Source: Mycobacterium florentinum
GTDB lineage: Bacteria; Actinomycetota; Actinomycetes; Mycobacteriales; Mycobacteriaceae
Length of the DNA stretch: 64,000 nt
Reading direction: 5' to 3'
Assembly: GCF_010730355.1 (NCBI RefSeq)
Contig: NZ_AP022576.1
Coordinates: forward strand, 4,154,001-4,218,000
Positions within the stretch are counted from its first letter, which is position 1. The number at the start of each line of letters is the position of its first letter. Position numbers and translations under genes: made by a program. Under the pieces are notes generated by a model, which had not been told where the DNA came from, did not search any database, and worked only from the letters and a program-made list of their open reading frames with translations. Of the stretch, positions 1 to 8,473 are shown one piece after another.

Positions 1-1
1 G

Positions 2-112
2 ATCCTGTTCTATCCCGCCGGCGCACTGGCGATGACGGTGCTGGCCTTCATGATGATGGGCGACGCCCTGCGCGACGCCCTGGATCCGGCCTCGCGGGCG
101 GAGCGGGCATGA
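2..112 (+). CDS. dppC: DppC, dipeptide ABC transporter permease, C-terminal end (partial)
   Basis: Only the last 36 codons are inside the window, ending at the TGA at 110-112. The translated tail is a hydrophobic helix followed by GDALRDALDP, the typical C-terminal signature of binding-protein-dependent permeases of the DppC/OppC family. It would form part of the membrane channel for imported di- or oligopeptides. Its stop overlaps the ATG of dppD (ATGA), so the two are translationally coupled. The identity rests on this short tail plus the adjoining dppD. Confidence 0.8.
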   Translation: MLFYPAGALAMTVLAFMMMGDALRDALDPASRAERA

Positions 113-1746
113 ACACCACGGAATCGCCGCTGCTGAACGTCGAGGGCCTGGAGGTCAGGTTCGGCGACCACGCCCCCGCGGTGAGCGGAGTCGATCTGAG
201 CGTCATGCGCGGCCAGACCGTCGCCGTGGTCGGCGAATCGGGATCGGGGAAATCCACCACGGCCGCCGCCGTCCTGGGGCTGCTGCCGCCAGGTGGGCGA
301 ATCACGGCCGGTCGCATCACTTTTGATGGTCAGGAAATCGCTTCGGCCGATCGCAGGGCCGACACCCGGCTGCTCCGGTCGATCAGGGGCCGACGCATCG
401 GCTACGTACCGCAAGACCCGATGACCAACCTCAATCCCGTCTGGAAGGTCGGCTTCCAGATCTCAGAGGCGTTGCGGGCCAACACCGATGGCCGCCACGC
501 GCGGCGACGGGCGGTACAGCTGCTCGCCCAGGCCGGCATGCCGGATCCGGAAAAGCAGGCGGGCAAGTACCCGCACCAGTTGTCCGGCGGCATGTGCCAG
601 CGCGCGCTGATCGCGATCGGGCTGGCGGGCCATCCCCAGCTGCTGATCGCCGACGAGCCGACGTCCGCGCTGGACGTCACGGTGCAACGGCAAGTCCTCG
701 ACCATTTGCAGCGCCTCACCGACGAACTGGGCACCGCGCTGTTGCTGATCACCCACGATCTGGCGCTGGCGGCCGAACGGGCCGAGCAAGTGGTCGTCGT
801 CCATCGCGGCGTGGTGGTGGAATCCGGTGCCGCGCAGTCGATCCTGCGGGACCCGCAACACGAGTACACCCGCCGGCTGGTGGTCGCGGCCCCATCGCTG
901 ACGGTTCGGCGCCCGGCACCCGCGCGGCCGCCGGCGGATACCCGATCCGACGACATCCTCGTCGCTTCGGAGCTGACCAAGGTCTACCGGGAATCGCACG
1001 GCGCACCGTGGCGCCGGACCCAGTTCTGCGCCGTCGACGCGGTGTCTTTCCGGCTGCGGCGGGCCAGCACCCTGGCCATCGTCGGCGAATCGGGCTCGGG
1101 CAAATCGACGGTGGCCCGCATGGCGCTGGGCCTACTCCAACCCACCTCGGGCACAGTCGTTTTCGACGGTACCGAGATCTCCGACGCGTTGGGCCGCGAC
1201 GCGATGATGGCCTTTCGCCGGCGCGTACAGCCGGTCTTTCAGAACCCGTTCAGCAGCCTCGACCCCATGTACTCGGTGTTTCGCGCCATCGAGGAGCCGT
1301 TGCGGATCCACCACGTCGGCGACCGCCGTCAGCGCGCGAAAGCGGTGCGCGAACTCGCCGACCACGTGGCCCTGCCGTCGTCGGTGCTGGGCAGGTTGCC
1401 GCGCGAGCTCTCGGGCGGCCAGCGCCAACGCGTCGCGATCGCGCGGGCATTGGCACTGCGGCCCGAGGTGCTGGTGTGCGACGAGGCGGTCTCGGCGCTC
1501 GACGTGCTGGTGCAGGCGCAGATATTGGACCTGCTGGCCACGCTGCAGGCCGAACTGGGGCTGGCCTACCTGTTCATCAGCCACGACCTGGCGGTGATCC
1601 GGCAAATCGCCGACGACGTGCTGGTGATGCGTGCCGGGCGGATCGTCGAACGCGCGGGCACCGAAGAGCTGTTCACCAGGCCCGGCCACGAGTACACCCG
1701 CCAATTGCTGGAGGCCATTCCCGGGGCGTCCATGCCGCCCCGATAG
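109..1746 (+). CDS. dppD: DppD, dipeptide ABC transporter, fused double ATPase subunit
   Basis: 545 aa protein carrying two complete ABC ATPase halves, so one polypeptide does the work of separate DppD and DppF subunits. Walker A motifs GESGSGKST lie at about residues 42-50 and 326-334. Signature motifs are LSGGMCQR in the first half and LSGGQRQR in the second. Walker B segments are LLIADEPTSALD and LVCDEAVSALD. It powers peptide uptake through DppB/DppC at the inner face of the membrane. The ATG overlaps the dppC stop by 4 bases. Length matches the M. tuberculosis homologue (about 548 aa). Confidence 0.93.
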   Translation: MNTTESPLLNVEGLEVRFGDHAPAVSGVDLSVMRGQTVAVVGESGSGKSTTAAAVLGLLPPGGRITAGRITFDGQEIASADRRADTRLLRSIRGRRIGYVPQDPMTNLNPVWKVGFQISEALRANTDGRHARRRAVQLLAQAGMPDPEKQAGKYPHQLSGGMCQRALIAIGLAGHPQLLIADEPTSALDVTVQRQVLDHLQRLTDELGTALLLITHDLALAAERAEQVVVVHRGVVVESGAAQSILRDPQHEYTRRLVVAAPSLTVRRPAPARPPADTRSDDILVASELTKVYRESHGAPWRRTQFCAVDAVSFRLRRASTLAIVGESGSGKSTVARMALGLLQPTSGTVVFDGTEISDALGRDAMMAFRRRVQPVFQNPFSSLDPMYSVFRAIEEPLRIHHVGDRRQRAKAVRELADHVALPSSVLGRLPRELSGGQRQRVAIARALALRPEVLVCDEAVSALDVLVQAQILDLLATLQAELGLAYLFISHDLAVIRQIADDVLVMRAGRIVERAGTEELFTRPGHEYTRQLLEAIPGASMPPR

Positions 1747-1757
1747 GTTGGCAACCT

Positions 1758-2519
1758 GTGACGGCAGACCCGCTGGCCCCGCTGATGGAGCTCCCCGGCG
1801 TCGCCGAGGCCAGTGACCGGGCCCGCGACGCGTTGGGCCGTGCGCACCGGCATCGGGCCAATCTGCGCGGCTGGCCGGTGACCGGCGCCGAGGCCGCGTT
1901 GCGGGCGGCGCGCGCTTCCTCGGTGCTCGATGGCGGCCCGGTGCGGTTCGAGGACCTAGCCGACAGCTCGGGGGTGAGCGATCCGGTGTTCGGCGGAGCG
2001 CTGCGGGTGGCCCAGTCGCTGGAGGGCGGCGGGGGCGCGCTGGTCGGCGTGTGGCGGCGATCTCCGTTGCAGGCGTTGGCCCGGCTGCACATGCTGGCGG
2101 CGGCCGACCTGGTCGACGACGAACAATTGGGCCGCCCGCGATCTGATCCCGAGATCTCCCCGCGTCTCGAACTGCTCGGCGAGTTGGTGACCGGTCGCAC
2201 GCAGGTGCCGGCGCCGGTGGTCGCTGCGGTCGCGCACGGAGAACTGTTGACGCTCATGCCATTTGGCAGTGCCGACGGGGTGGTCGCGCGGGCGGTGTCT
2301 CGCCTGGTGACGATCGCCAGCGGGCTGGATCCGCACGGGCTTGGGGTTCCCGAGGTGAGCTGGATGCGCAAACCCGGCGACTATCGTGCTGCCGCAAGCG
2401 GATTCGCGCAAGGCACACCGGGCGGCGTCGGGGCTTGGTTGGTGCTGTGTTGCCGGGCAATGCAGGCCGGCGCGCAGGAGGCATTGTCGATCGCAGAGTC
2501 GTTGCCGGGCAAGGGTTGA
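1758..2519 (+). CDS. Conserved actinobacterial protein, Rv3662c-like, function unknown
   Basis: 253 aa from a GTG 11 bases after dppD, which suggests the same operon. The open frame extends much further upstream, but that part is antisense-like shadow of dppD. The protein is soluble, Ala/Leu/Arg rich, with no signal peptide or membrane segment. The N-terminal part (RGWPVTGAEAALRAARAS) resembles a helical linker region. Position and length match M. tuberculosis Rv3662c. I recognise no catalytic motif and assign no function. Confidence 0.8.
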   Translation: MTADPLAPLMELPGVAEASDRARDALGRAHRHRANLRGWPVTGAEAALRAARASSVLDGGPVRFEDLADSSGVSDPVFGGALRVAQSLEGGGGALVGVWRRSPLQALARLHMLAAADLVDDEQLGRPRSDPEISPRLELLGELVTGRTQVPAPVVAAVAHGELLTLMPFGSADGVVARAVSRLVTIASGLDPHGLGVPEVSWMRKPGDYRAAASGFAQGTPGGVGAWLVLCCRAMQAGAQEALSIAESLPGKG

Positions 2520-2950
2520 GCCGGGCGGAGCGAAAAGGGTTCGGACATGCAGAGCGGGCGGCGTTCCGAAATATTCGGTCCGCCGCCCGCTAGCACGGAA
2601 CTCGGTTACCAAGCGTGCATCTTTGGGGTGCGTGGGTGGCCTCGGCGATCTTGCGACGCTTCAAGCTACAACCCCACCCAAAGGGCTGTTCATACTTTCT
2701 GCTTTTTCGCAATTACGCAGGCCCGCAACACCTCTGCCATTATCGCGGCTATGACTCCGCGTGGGTGCCGAGTACCGTGCTGGGCGCCCGGGTTTGGGAG
2801 AACGAACCTTCTCTTCCGGCTCGACCTAGGCCTTACCGGGCTTCCGTGGTTCCTTTGTACTACTGGAGCCTTAGCACAGCAAGGCCCAATTGTGTGAACG
2901 TTGCGAATTCACAGGAAGTTGCGGGCTCGCCGGGTTTGCTGGGGCCGCGG
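2520..2950. other. 431-base convergent intergenic region without a recognisable gene
   Basis: Lies between two genes that end towards each other. Its only clear structure is the hairpin at 2553-2591. The rest (2600-2950) is lower in GC than its surroundings, with several short out-of-frame ORFs and no RBS-supported start. I see no gene, repeat or RNA that I can support here. Confidence 0.5.
2553..2591 (+). terminator. Strong nested hairpin, probable terminator after the dpp operon
   Basis: Perfect 11-bp inverted repeat, AGCGGGCGGCG at 2553-2563 and CGCCGCCCGCT at 2581-2591. The loop itself contains a second 4-bp stem (CCGA 2566-2569 with TCGG 2575-2578). There is no run of T after it, which is usual for mycobacterial intrinsic terminators. 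It sits 33 bases after the last gene of the dpp operon. Confidence 0.6.
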
Positions 2951-3808
2951 CTAGAACGCGAAGCGCCGCAGCAGCGAGTAGGTGACGGCGCCGGCGGCCA
3001 GCGCGGTGACACTCACCGCGGCCGTGGTGGCGATCGCGGCTCCCGACGGCGCCGGGATCCGGTCTCGCAGCGAGATCGGTCGCGAGAAGCTCAGCACCGG
3101 CCAACCGCGTTCGCTCGCTTCTTTGCGCAAACCGCGGTCGGGGTTGACCACGCTCGGATGCCCGACCGACTCGAGCATCGGCAGGTCGGTGATCGAGTCC
3201 GAGTAGGCGTAGCAGTGTTCCAGCGGATAGCCCTCGCGGGCGGCCAACTCGCGGATCGCTTGGACCTTGCCCTCGCCGAAGCAGTAGAAGGCGACGTCGC
3301 CGGTGTACTTGCCGTCCTCGACGACCATCCGTGTCGCCATCGCGTGTGTGGCACCCAGCGCGCGGGCGATCGGCGCGACGATTTCCTCGCCGGAGGCGGA
3401 CACCACGACGACGTCGCGGCCGCACAATTTGTGCGCGGCGATCAGGTCCGCCGCCTCGGCGAACACCAGCGGGGTCACGATGTCATGCAGGGTTTCGTTG
3501 ACGATCGACTTGACCTGAGCGACGTCCCAACCGGTGCACATGTTGGTCATGTGAGTACGCATTCGGTCCATCTGGTCATGATCGGCACCAGAGAGCAGAA
3601 AGATGAATTGGGCGTAGCTGGACTTGAGCACGGCGCGGCGATTGAGCAGTCCCTGGTTGAAGAACGGTTTGCTGAACGCCAGGGTGCTGGACTTGGCGAT
3701 GATCGTCTTATCCAGGTCGAAGAAGGCCGCGGTACGGGCGTGGGGAGAGCCGGTTGCGGCTGTCTGCGCCGAGGTTTGCTGATGCGCGTCCGGGTCGGAG
3801 ACGGTCAC
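2951..3808 (-). CDS. HAD-family phosphatase (SerB-like), Rv3661-like
   Basis: 285 aa HAD hydrolase. The start is taken as GTG at 3808 (MTVSDPDAHQQ), which gives the family's usual length; the open frame continues to 3946 but lacks conserved sequence there. Motif I is FFDLDKTI, with DxD replaced by DLD as in phosphoserine-phosphatase-like members. Motif II is VSASGEE and motif III/IV is YAYSDSITDLPMLE. A C-terminal hydrophobic helix (about residues 255-275) could anchor it to the membrane. Members dephosphorylate small metabolites or lyso-lipids; the substrate here cannot be read. It is divergent from the 6C RNA and the ssd operon. Confidence 0.85.
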   Translation of the reverse strand: MTVSDPDAHQQTSAQTAATGSPHARTAAFFDLDKTIIAKSSTLAFSKPFFNQGLLNRRAVLKSSYAQFIFLLSGADHDQMDRMRTHMTNMCTGWDVAQVKSIVNETLHDIVTPLVFAEAADLIAAHKLCGRDVVVVSASGEEIVAPIARALGATHAMATRMVVEDGKYTGDVAFYCFGEGKVQAIRELAAREGYPLEHCYAYSDSITDLPMLESVGHPSVVNPDRGLRKEASERGWPVLSFSRPISLRDRIPAPSGAAIATTAAVSVTALAAGAVTYSLLRRFAF

Positions 3809-3937
3809 CGACACAGCATAGGTCGGTGGGCCGGCGTGTCCGGGGGTTGCCGGCAAAATCACGACTGAGCAGGGTGTAACGGACGAGGCCAACGATGTTT
3901 TTGCGCCCCAAACCGTTTCTCTGAACAAAACAGCTAC

Positions 3938-3968
3938 TTGCGGCACCGCCCACTGTCGTGTGTATAGT
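3938..3968 (+). promoter_or_regulatory. Promoter of the 6C RNA
   Basis: A -35 like TTGCGG at 3938-3943 and a -10 TATAGT at 3963-3968, spaced 19 bases. The predicted start is around 3974-3976, just before the first stem of the RNA. Confidence 0.6.
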
Positions 3969-3974
3969 AAGCAT

Positions 3975-4070
3975 TACTCGGCCTGAGCCGAGGGTGTATC
4001 AGCCCGACCCCCCGGGGCTGATGCACGACGACCTCCGCCTCCTCCCCCCCTGGCGGGGGTCGTCCCTTTT
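3975..4070 (+). ncRNA. 6C small RNA (B11-type)
   Basis: Three consecutive hairpins are visible. The first is CTCGGC(3977)-CTGA-GCCGAG(3992). The second is an 8-bp stem ATCAGCCC 3998-4005 with GGGCTGAT 4015-4022, whose loop has six Cs (4008-4013). The third is a 12-bp stem 4028-4039 with 4052-4063 (one G-T pair), whose loop has seven Cs (4044-4050), followed by CCCTTTT as terminator tail. Two stem-loops with runs of at least six C are the hallmark of the actinobacterial 6C RNA. In M. tuberculosis the RNA (B11) lies at this same place between Rv3660c and Rv3661. Known examples pair their C-rich loops with G-rich ribosome binding sites. Confidence 0.9.
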
Positions 4071-4249
4071 CTGGGGTAATTTTCCCGGGATTCCGACCAT
4101 CTGGCGCAGCCTCCGGCGCGTTGCGGGCACAGTGTTATCCCTCGGGTGGCTAAGCGGCCAACCCGGAACTTTGTGCACACTCTCGTATCTCTCCACAAAT
4201 CCCGGTTTGGCACTGGTGTCCCATCCTGAGCTGCCCGCACGGTGGTGAG

Positions 4250-5350
4250 GTGACTATCGCGACCGGCACCGAAGCCAGGGGTTCCTCGGGCGTACTCGCG
4301 GTGCTGACCGACCCGATCTTGCGCGACGAGCTGGACCGGGTGGCGGCCGCGGTCGGTGTTCGCGTGGTGCACGCCGGTGGTTCGGCGGTGGGTCGCAAGA
4401 CGTGGTCGGCGGCCGCGGCGGTGGTGCTCGATGCGGCGGGTGCGGACCGTTGTGGGCGCGCCGCCCTGCCGCGCCGCGCTCATGTCAGCGTGTTGACCAC
4501 CGCCGAACCCGCGACGGCGACCTGGGTGGCCGCCATTGCGGTCGGCGCCCAGCACGTGCTGAGCCTGCCCGGGCAGGAACAAGAATTGATCCGCGAGCTC
4601 GCCGAATCCGCTGACTCGATCCGGGACGACGGGTTGCGCGGCGAGGCCGTCGCGGTGATCGGGGGTTGTGGCGGGGCCGGCGCGTCGCTGTTCGCGGCGG
4701 CGGTGGCGCGCGCCTCGACCGGTGCGCTGCTGGTGGACCTCGATCCCTGGGGCGGCGGCGTCGACTTGCTGCTCGGCGGTGAGGCCACACCGGGTTTGCG
4801 CTGGCCCGACGTGGCATTGCAGGGCGGCCGTCTCAACTGGGCGGCGGTGCGCGACGCGCTGCCGCGCCTGCACGGCGTCAGCCTGTTGTCTGGCACGCGG
4901 CGCGGCTACGAGCTGGACGCGGGTCCGGTGGGCGCGGTCATCGACGCGGGCCGCCGCGGGGGAGTCACGGTGGTCTGCGATCTGCCTCGCCGCCTGACCG
5001 ACGCCACCCAGGCTGCGCTGGATGCCGCCGATCTAGTCGTTGTCGTCTGCCCGTGTGATGTGCGGTCCTGCGCTGCGACGGCGGCGATGACGCCGGTGCT
5101 GGCCGCCATCAATCCCAACCTCGGGCTGGTGGTCCGGGGTCCGTCGCCGGGTGGGTTACGCGCCGCGGAAGTCGCTGATATCGCCGGGCTGCCGCTGCTG
5201 GCGTCGATGAAAGCCCAGCCGCAACTGGCCGAGCAGCTCGAACACGGTGGCCTGCGCCTGGGACGGCGATCGGCGCTGGCGTCGGCGGCTCGCCGGGTGC
5301 TGGCCGTACTGCATCGCGCGGGATCGGGACCGAAAGCCAGGGCGGCGTGA
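4250..5350 (+). CDS. ssd: Ssd, septum-site-determining/TadZ-CpaE-like protein
   Basis: 366 aa MinD/CpaE-type P-loop protein, homologous to Rv3660c (Ssd). The deviant Walker A region at residues 138-146 reads GGCGGAGAS and has neither the signature lysine nor the P-loop lysine, so nucleotide handling is probably altered. A Walker B-like LLVDLDPWGGGVD follows. The N-terminal 120 residues resemble a degenerate receiver-like domain, as in CpaE/TadZ. In M. tuberculosis the homologue affects septum formation; as first gene of a Tad cluster it may place the pilus machine. Start is GTG 4250; the stop overlaps tadA (GTGA). Confidence 0.88.
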   Translation: MTIATGTEARGSSGVLAVLTDPILRDELDRVAAAVGVRVVHAGGSAVGRKTWSAAAAVVLDAAGADRCGRAALPRRAHVSVLTTAEPATATWVAAIAVGAQHVLSLPGQEQELIRELAESADSIRDDGLRGEAVAVIGGCGGAGASLFAAAVARASTGALLVDLDPWGGGVDLLLGGEATPGLRWPDVALQGGRLNWAAVRDALPRLHGVSLLSGTRRGYELDAGPVGAVIDAGRRGGVTVVCDLPRRLTDATQAALDAADLVVVVCPCDVRSCAATAAMTPVLAAINPNLGLVVRGPSPGGLRAAEVADIAGLPLLASMKAQPQLAEQLEHGGLRLGRRSALASAARRVLAVLHRAGSGPKARAA

Positions 5351-6510
5351 GCGGATCGCTTATTGAACGGGTGCGCGAGCGGCTGGCGACGGAGTCGGCC
5401 CCGCTGCGGCCCAATGTGGTGGCCGCCGCGATCCGGGCCGAATCCGGCGGGATGCTCGGCGACACCGAGGTCCTGGCCAACCTTCGGGTGCTGCAGACCG
5501 AACTGACCGGCGCCGGGATCCTCGAGCCTTTGCTGTGCGCGGACGGCACCACCGATGTCCTGGTCACCGCGCCGGACGGGGTGTGGGTCGACGATGGAAA
5601 CGGTCTGCGACGCAGCCACATCCGTTTTGCCGATGAGGCGGCGGTGCGGCGGCTCGCGCAGCGGCTGGCGTTGGCCGCCGGGCGTCGCCTCGATGACGCG
5701 CAGCCCTGGGTCGACGGCCAGCTGACCGGTATCGGCGCCGGCGGATTCGCGGTCCGGTTGCACGCGGTGTTGCCGCCCGTGGCCGCGGACGGTACGTGCT
5801 TGTCGTTACGGGTCTTGCGCCCGGCCACCCAGGACCTGGCGGCGCTGACCGCGGCGGGCGCGATCGACCCGGCAGGTGCCGCACTGGTTGCCGACATCAT
5901 CGCGGCCCGGTTGGCCTTCCTGGTGTGCGGCGGCACCGGTGCGGGCAAGACAACGTTGCTGGCGGCCATGCTGGGCGCGGTATCGCCGAGCGAGCGGATC
6001 GTGTGCGTCGAGGATGCCGCCGAATTGGCGCCCCGGCATCCGCATCTGGTCAAGCTGGTCGCGAGGTGCGCCAATGTCGAAGGCGTGGGCGAGGTTCCGC
6101 TGCGCCAGCTGGTACGGCAGGCACTGCGAATGCGGCCCGACCGCATCGTGGTGGGCGAGGTCAGGGGCGCCGAAGTGGTCGACCTGCTCGCGGCGCTGAA
6201 CACCGGGCACGACGGCGGGGCGGGCACGGTGCATGCGAACAATCCGGGTGAGGTCCCAGCCCGATTGGAGGCGTTGGGCGCGCTCGGCGGCTTGGACCGG
6301 GGCGCGTTGCACAGCCAGCTCGCCGCCGCGGTGCAGGTGCTGCTGCACGTCGCCCGGGACCGCGGCGGTCGGCGCCGGCTCGCGGAGATCGCGCTGCTGC
6401 GCCCTGTCGACGGGCGCGTCCGGGCGGTGACGGTGTGGCACGCCGAGCAGGGGATGACCGGCCAGGCCGGCGAACTGCACCGGTTGTTGCGAAGCCGGCT
6501 GCCCTCATGA
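5347..6510 (+). CDS. tadA: TadA/CpaF, Flp pilus assembly ATPase
   Basis: 387 aa type II/IV secretion ATPase. Walker A is GGTGAGKT at about residues 195-202. The Walker B region is VVGEVRGAEVVDLL at about 268. The His-box and Asp-box region (ERIVCVEDAAEL) lies between. It hydrolyses ATP to drive polymerisation of Flp pilin. GTG 5347 overlaps the ssd stop by four bases, and its own stop overlaps tadB (ATGA), so it sits in a tightly coupled operon. Homologue of Rv3659c. Confidence 0.92.
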   Translation: MSGSLIERVRERLATESAPLRPNVVAAAIRAESGGMLGDTEVLANLRVLQTELTGAGILEPLLCADGTTDVLVTAPDGVWVDDGNGLRRSHIRFADEAAVRRLAQRLALAAGRRLDDAQPWVDGQLTGIGAGGFAVRLHAVLPPVAADGTCLSLRVLRPATQDLAALTAAGAIDPAGAALVADIIAARLAFLVCGGTGAGKTTLLAAMLGAVSPSERIVCVEDAAELAPRHPHLVKLVARCANVEGVGEVPLRQLVRQALRMRPDRIVVGEVRGAEVVDLLAALNTGHDGGAGTVHANNPGEVPARLEALGALGGLDRGALHSQLAAAVQVLLHVARDRGGRRRLAEIALLRPVDGRVRAVTVWHAEQGMTGQAGELHRLLRSRLPS

Positions 6511-7307
6511 CCCACATTCCGATCGCTGTGTTGCTGATGTTGTTGGCGCTCTTGGTCTTTCCGTCGTCACCGCGGCGGCGACTGACCGCTTTCATGCCAG
6601 CACGGCGCCGTGTCGTTTCCGGCACGCGCGGCGTGGTCTGCCTCGCGGCGTGCGTTGCTGTCGCGGCCGGGGTGATGCTGCCGCTGACGACCATCCTGGC
6701 CGCCGCTGTGGTGGCCGCCACGGCGGGCTTACGCTACCGCCGGCGTCGTCATCTCCGGCGTGCGACCGAGGAGGGTCGGACGCTGGAAGCTGCGCTCGAT
6801 GTTTTGGTCGGCGAGCTGCGCGTGGGCGCGCATCCGCTGCGGGCGTTTGGCGTGGCCGCCGACGAAACCGTTGGTGCGGTTGCGATATCGCTGCGCGGGG
6901 TCGCGGCGCGGGCGCGATTGGGCGCCGACGTCACGGTGGGTTTGCGCGCGGCGGCAGCCTCGTCGGCCCGGCCCTCGCATTGGCATCGACTGGCCGTGTG
7001 CTGGCAGCTGGCCGGCGATCACGGCCTTGCGATCGCGGCACTGATGCGCACCGCGCAACGCGATATCGTTGAATATCAACGATTCTCGTCGCGGGTTGAT
7101 TCGAGCATGGCCGGGGCGCGTGCCACCGCCGCGATATTGGCGGGGCTGCCGGTGCTGGGAGTCCTACTGGGCCAACTGATCGGGGCCCGCCCGCTGAGTT
7201 TTCTGTTGAGTGGGCACCTGGGCGGCTGGCTGTTGGTGGTCGGGTCGGTGCTGACGTGCGGCGGGCTGCTGTGGTCGGACCGAATCATCGATAGAGCCGG
7301 GTCATGA
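6507..7307 (+). CDS. tadB: TadB-like Flp pilus assembly membrane protein
   Basis: 266 aa, exactly the length of Rv3658c, starting at ATG 6507, which overlaps the tadA stop. Two N-terminal hydrophobic helices are followed by a cytoplasmic GspF-type helical domain and two C-terminal helices (AAILAGLPVLGVLLGQL and GGWLLVVGSVLTCGGLLW). TadB and TadC form the inner-membrane platform on which TadA acts. The open frame extends to 6435, but that part lies inside tadA and is not conserved. Confidence 0.88.
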   Translation: MTHIPIAVLLMLLALLVFPSSPRRRLTAFMPARRRVVSGTRGVVCLAACVAVAAGVMLPLTTILAAAVVAATAGLRYRRRRHLRRATEEGRTLEAALDVLVGELRVGAHPLRAFGVAADETVGAVAISLRGVAARARLGADVTVGLRAAAASSARPSHWHRLAVCWQLAGDHGLAIAALMRTAQRDIVEYQRFSSRVDSSMAGARATAAILAGLPVLGVLLGQLIGARPLSFLLSGHLGGWLLVVGSVLTCGGLLWSDRIIDRAGS

Positions 7308-7894
7308 GCATCGCGGCGGTATTGCTGGCCGCGGCATTGCTGATCGGGCCCGGCCCGTCGAGGGTGCGATCGCGTGCCGGCGCAACGCCTCTCGCGCAAC
7401 GGCCGCGGCCCGGGTGGGCCGAAGCGTCGGCGCCCGGGGCGGACCCGGTGGCCGTCGCGTCGAGCCTCGACGTGCTGGCCGTGTGCCTGCAGGCCGGTAT
7501 GGCGGTATCGACCGCGGCCGCCGCGACCGCGGGGTCGGCGCCGCCGAAGCTGGCGCGGGTATTGCGGCGGGCGGCCGATCTGCTGGCGCTGGGCGCCGAT
7601 CCCGCTGTGGCGTGGTCGAACTCGCGCGAAAAGCTCGACGTGCAGACCGAAGCGCTGCTGCGGCTGGCGCGGCGTTCGGCCTCCTCGGGCGCGGCGCTGG
7701 CCGACGGCGTTACCGAACTGGCCGACCAGGCTCGGCACGACGCAGCGCACGCCGCCACGGCTGCCGCCGAGCGGGCGGGCGTGTTGATCGCCGGACCACT
7801 CGGGCTGTGTTTCCTACCGGCGTTCGTCTGCCTCGGCATTGTCCCGGTGGTGGCGGGGCTGGCCGGAGATGTCCTGCAGTCGGGCTTGCTGTGA
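7304..7894 (+). CDS. tadC: TadC-like Flp pilus assembly membrane protein
   Basis: 196 aa with an ATGA overlap to tadB. An N-terminal membrane helix (AAVLLAAALLIG), a central GspF-like helical region (SLDVLAVCLQAGM, EALLRLARRSASSG) and a C-terminal helix pair (LIAGPLGLCFLPAFVCLGIVP) are visible. This is the second platform subunit of the Tad secretion machine. It is short compared with proteobacterial TadC but close to Rv3657c (about 191 aa). Confidence 0.85.
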   Translation: MSIAAVLLAAALLIGPGPSRVRSRAGATPLAQRPRPGWAEASAPGADPVAVASSLDVLAVCLQAGMAVSTAAAATAGSAPPKLARVLRRAADLLALGADPAVAWSNSREKLDVQTEALLRLARRSASSGAALADGVTELADQARHDAAHAATAAAERAGVLIAGPLGLCFLPAFVCLGIVPVVAGLAGDVLQSGLL

Positions 7895-7930
7895 AGGGCG
7901 AGCAAAGACCACAACAGAGGGGATGTATTG

Positions 7931-8131
7931 GTGATCAACATGTTTCGCGTAGTCATGGCACGGATGTCCGTCCTGGCCACCGACGAGTCGGGGATGTCCA
8001 CCGTCGAATACGCCATCGGCACCATCGCCGCGGCCGCCTTCGGCGCGATTCTCTACACAGTTGTGACCGGCGATTCAATCGTGTCGGCGTTGACCAACAT
8101 CATCGGTCGTGCCCTCAACACCAAGGTCTAG
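7931..8131 (+). CDS. flp: Flp-type IVb pilin precursor
   Basis: 66 aa prepilin from GTG 7931; TTG 7928 directly before it is an equally possible start. AGAGGGG at 7915-7921 is the RBS. The processing site is clear: G-MSTVEY, the G/XXXXEY motif of Flp pilins with Glu at +5 and Tyr at +6. A single hydrophobic helix follows (AIGTIAAAAFGAILYTVV). After cleavage by a prepilin peptidase encoded elsewhere, it would polymerise into thin adhesive pili. Homologue of Rv3656c, whose product has been reported as a pilin of M. tuberculosis (MTP-independent). Confidence 0.92.
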   Translation: MINMFRVVMARMSVLATDESGMSTVEYAIGTIAAAAFGAILYTVVTGDSIVSALTNIIGRALNTKV

Positions 8132-8154
8132 CCGGCTGCGCAGGTGCGAGCACG

Positions 8155-8457
8155 GTGGAGGCGGCCTTGGCGATCGCCGCGCTGGTGGTGGTGCTGGTGG
8201 GATGCCTGGCCGGTATCACGGCCGTGTCGATGCAGGTCCGCTGTGTCGATGCCGCTCGCGAGGCCGCTCGACTGGCCGCGCGCGGTGACGAGCGTTCGGC
8301 GGTCGCTGTGGCTCGCCACATCGCTCCGGGCGGATCGCGGGTCCGGGTGCACCGCGACGGCGACTTCGTCGTGGTCACGGTCATCGCACACTCAAAGTTA
8401 TTGCCCACGTTGGATATTGGGGCCAAGGCGGTCTCTGCGGCGGAGCCGTCGGGATGA
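8155..8457 (+). CDS. TadE-like minor pilin/pseudopilin, Rv3655c-like
   Basis: 100 aa from GTG 8155, with AGGTG eight bases upstream. Codons before it (GASTVE) match the TadE N-terminal consensus but contain no start codon, so GTG 8155 is the only usable start and the protein begins at MEAALAIAALVVV. One hydrophobic helix is followed by AAREAARLAARGD, typical of TadE. It is expected to be a membrane-anchored minor component of the Tad pilus. It follows flp by 23 bases. Confidence 0.8.
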   Translation: MEAALAIAALVVVLVGCLAGITAVSMQVRCVDAAREAARLAARGDERSAVAVARHIAPGGSRVRVHRDGDFVVVTVIAHSKLLPTLDIGAKAVSAAEPSG

Positions 8458-8473
8458 CCACGGCGCGGCGACC

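Larger units (their letters stand above)
3809..4249. other. Divergent intergenic region carrying the 6C RNA and the leader of the Tad operon
   Basis: 441 bases between the HAD phosphatase (minus) and ssd (plus). It contains a promoter at 3938-3968, the 6C RNA at about 3975-4070, and about 180 further bases before the ssd GTG at 4250 in which I see no extra gene. Confidence 0.7.

Noticed and set aside
594..1757. Upstream extension of the Rv3662c-like frame inside dppD
   Set aside because: Overlaps an ABC ATPase with intact motifs in another frame; the GTG at 1758 is the sensible start.
2615..3868. 417-codon frame across the intergenic region and antisense to the HAD gene
   Set aside because: The HAD gene has clear motifs on the other strand; the frame's composition is that of a shadow.
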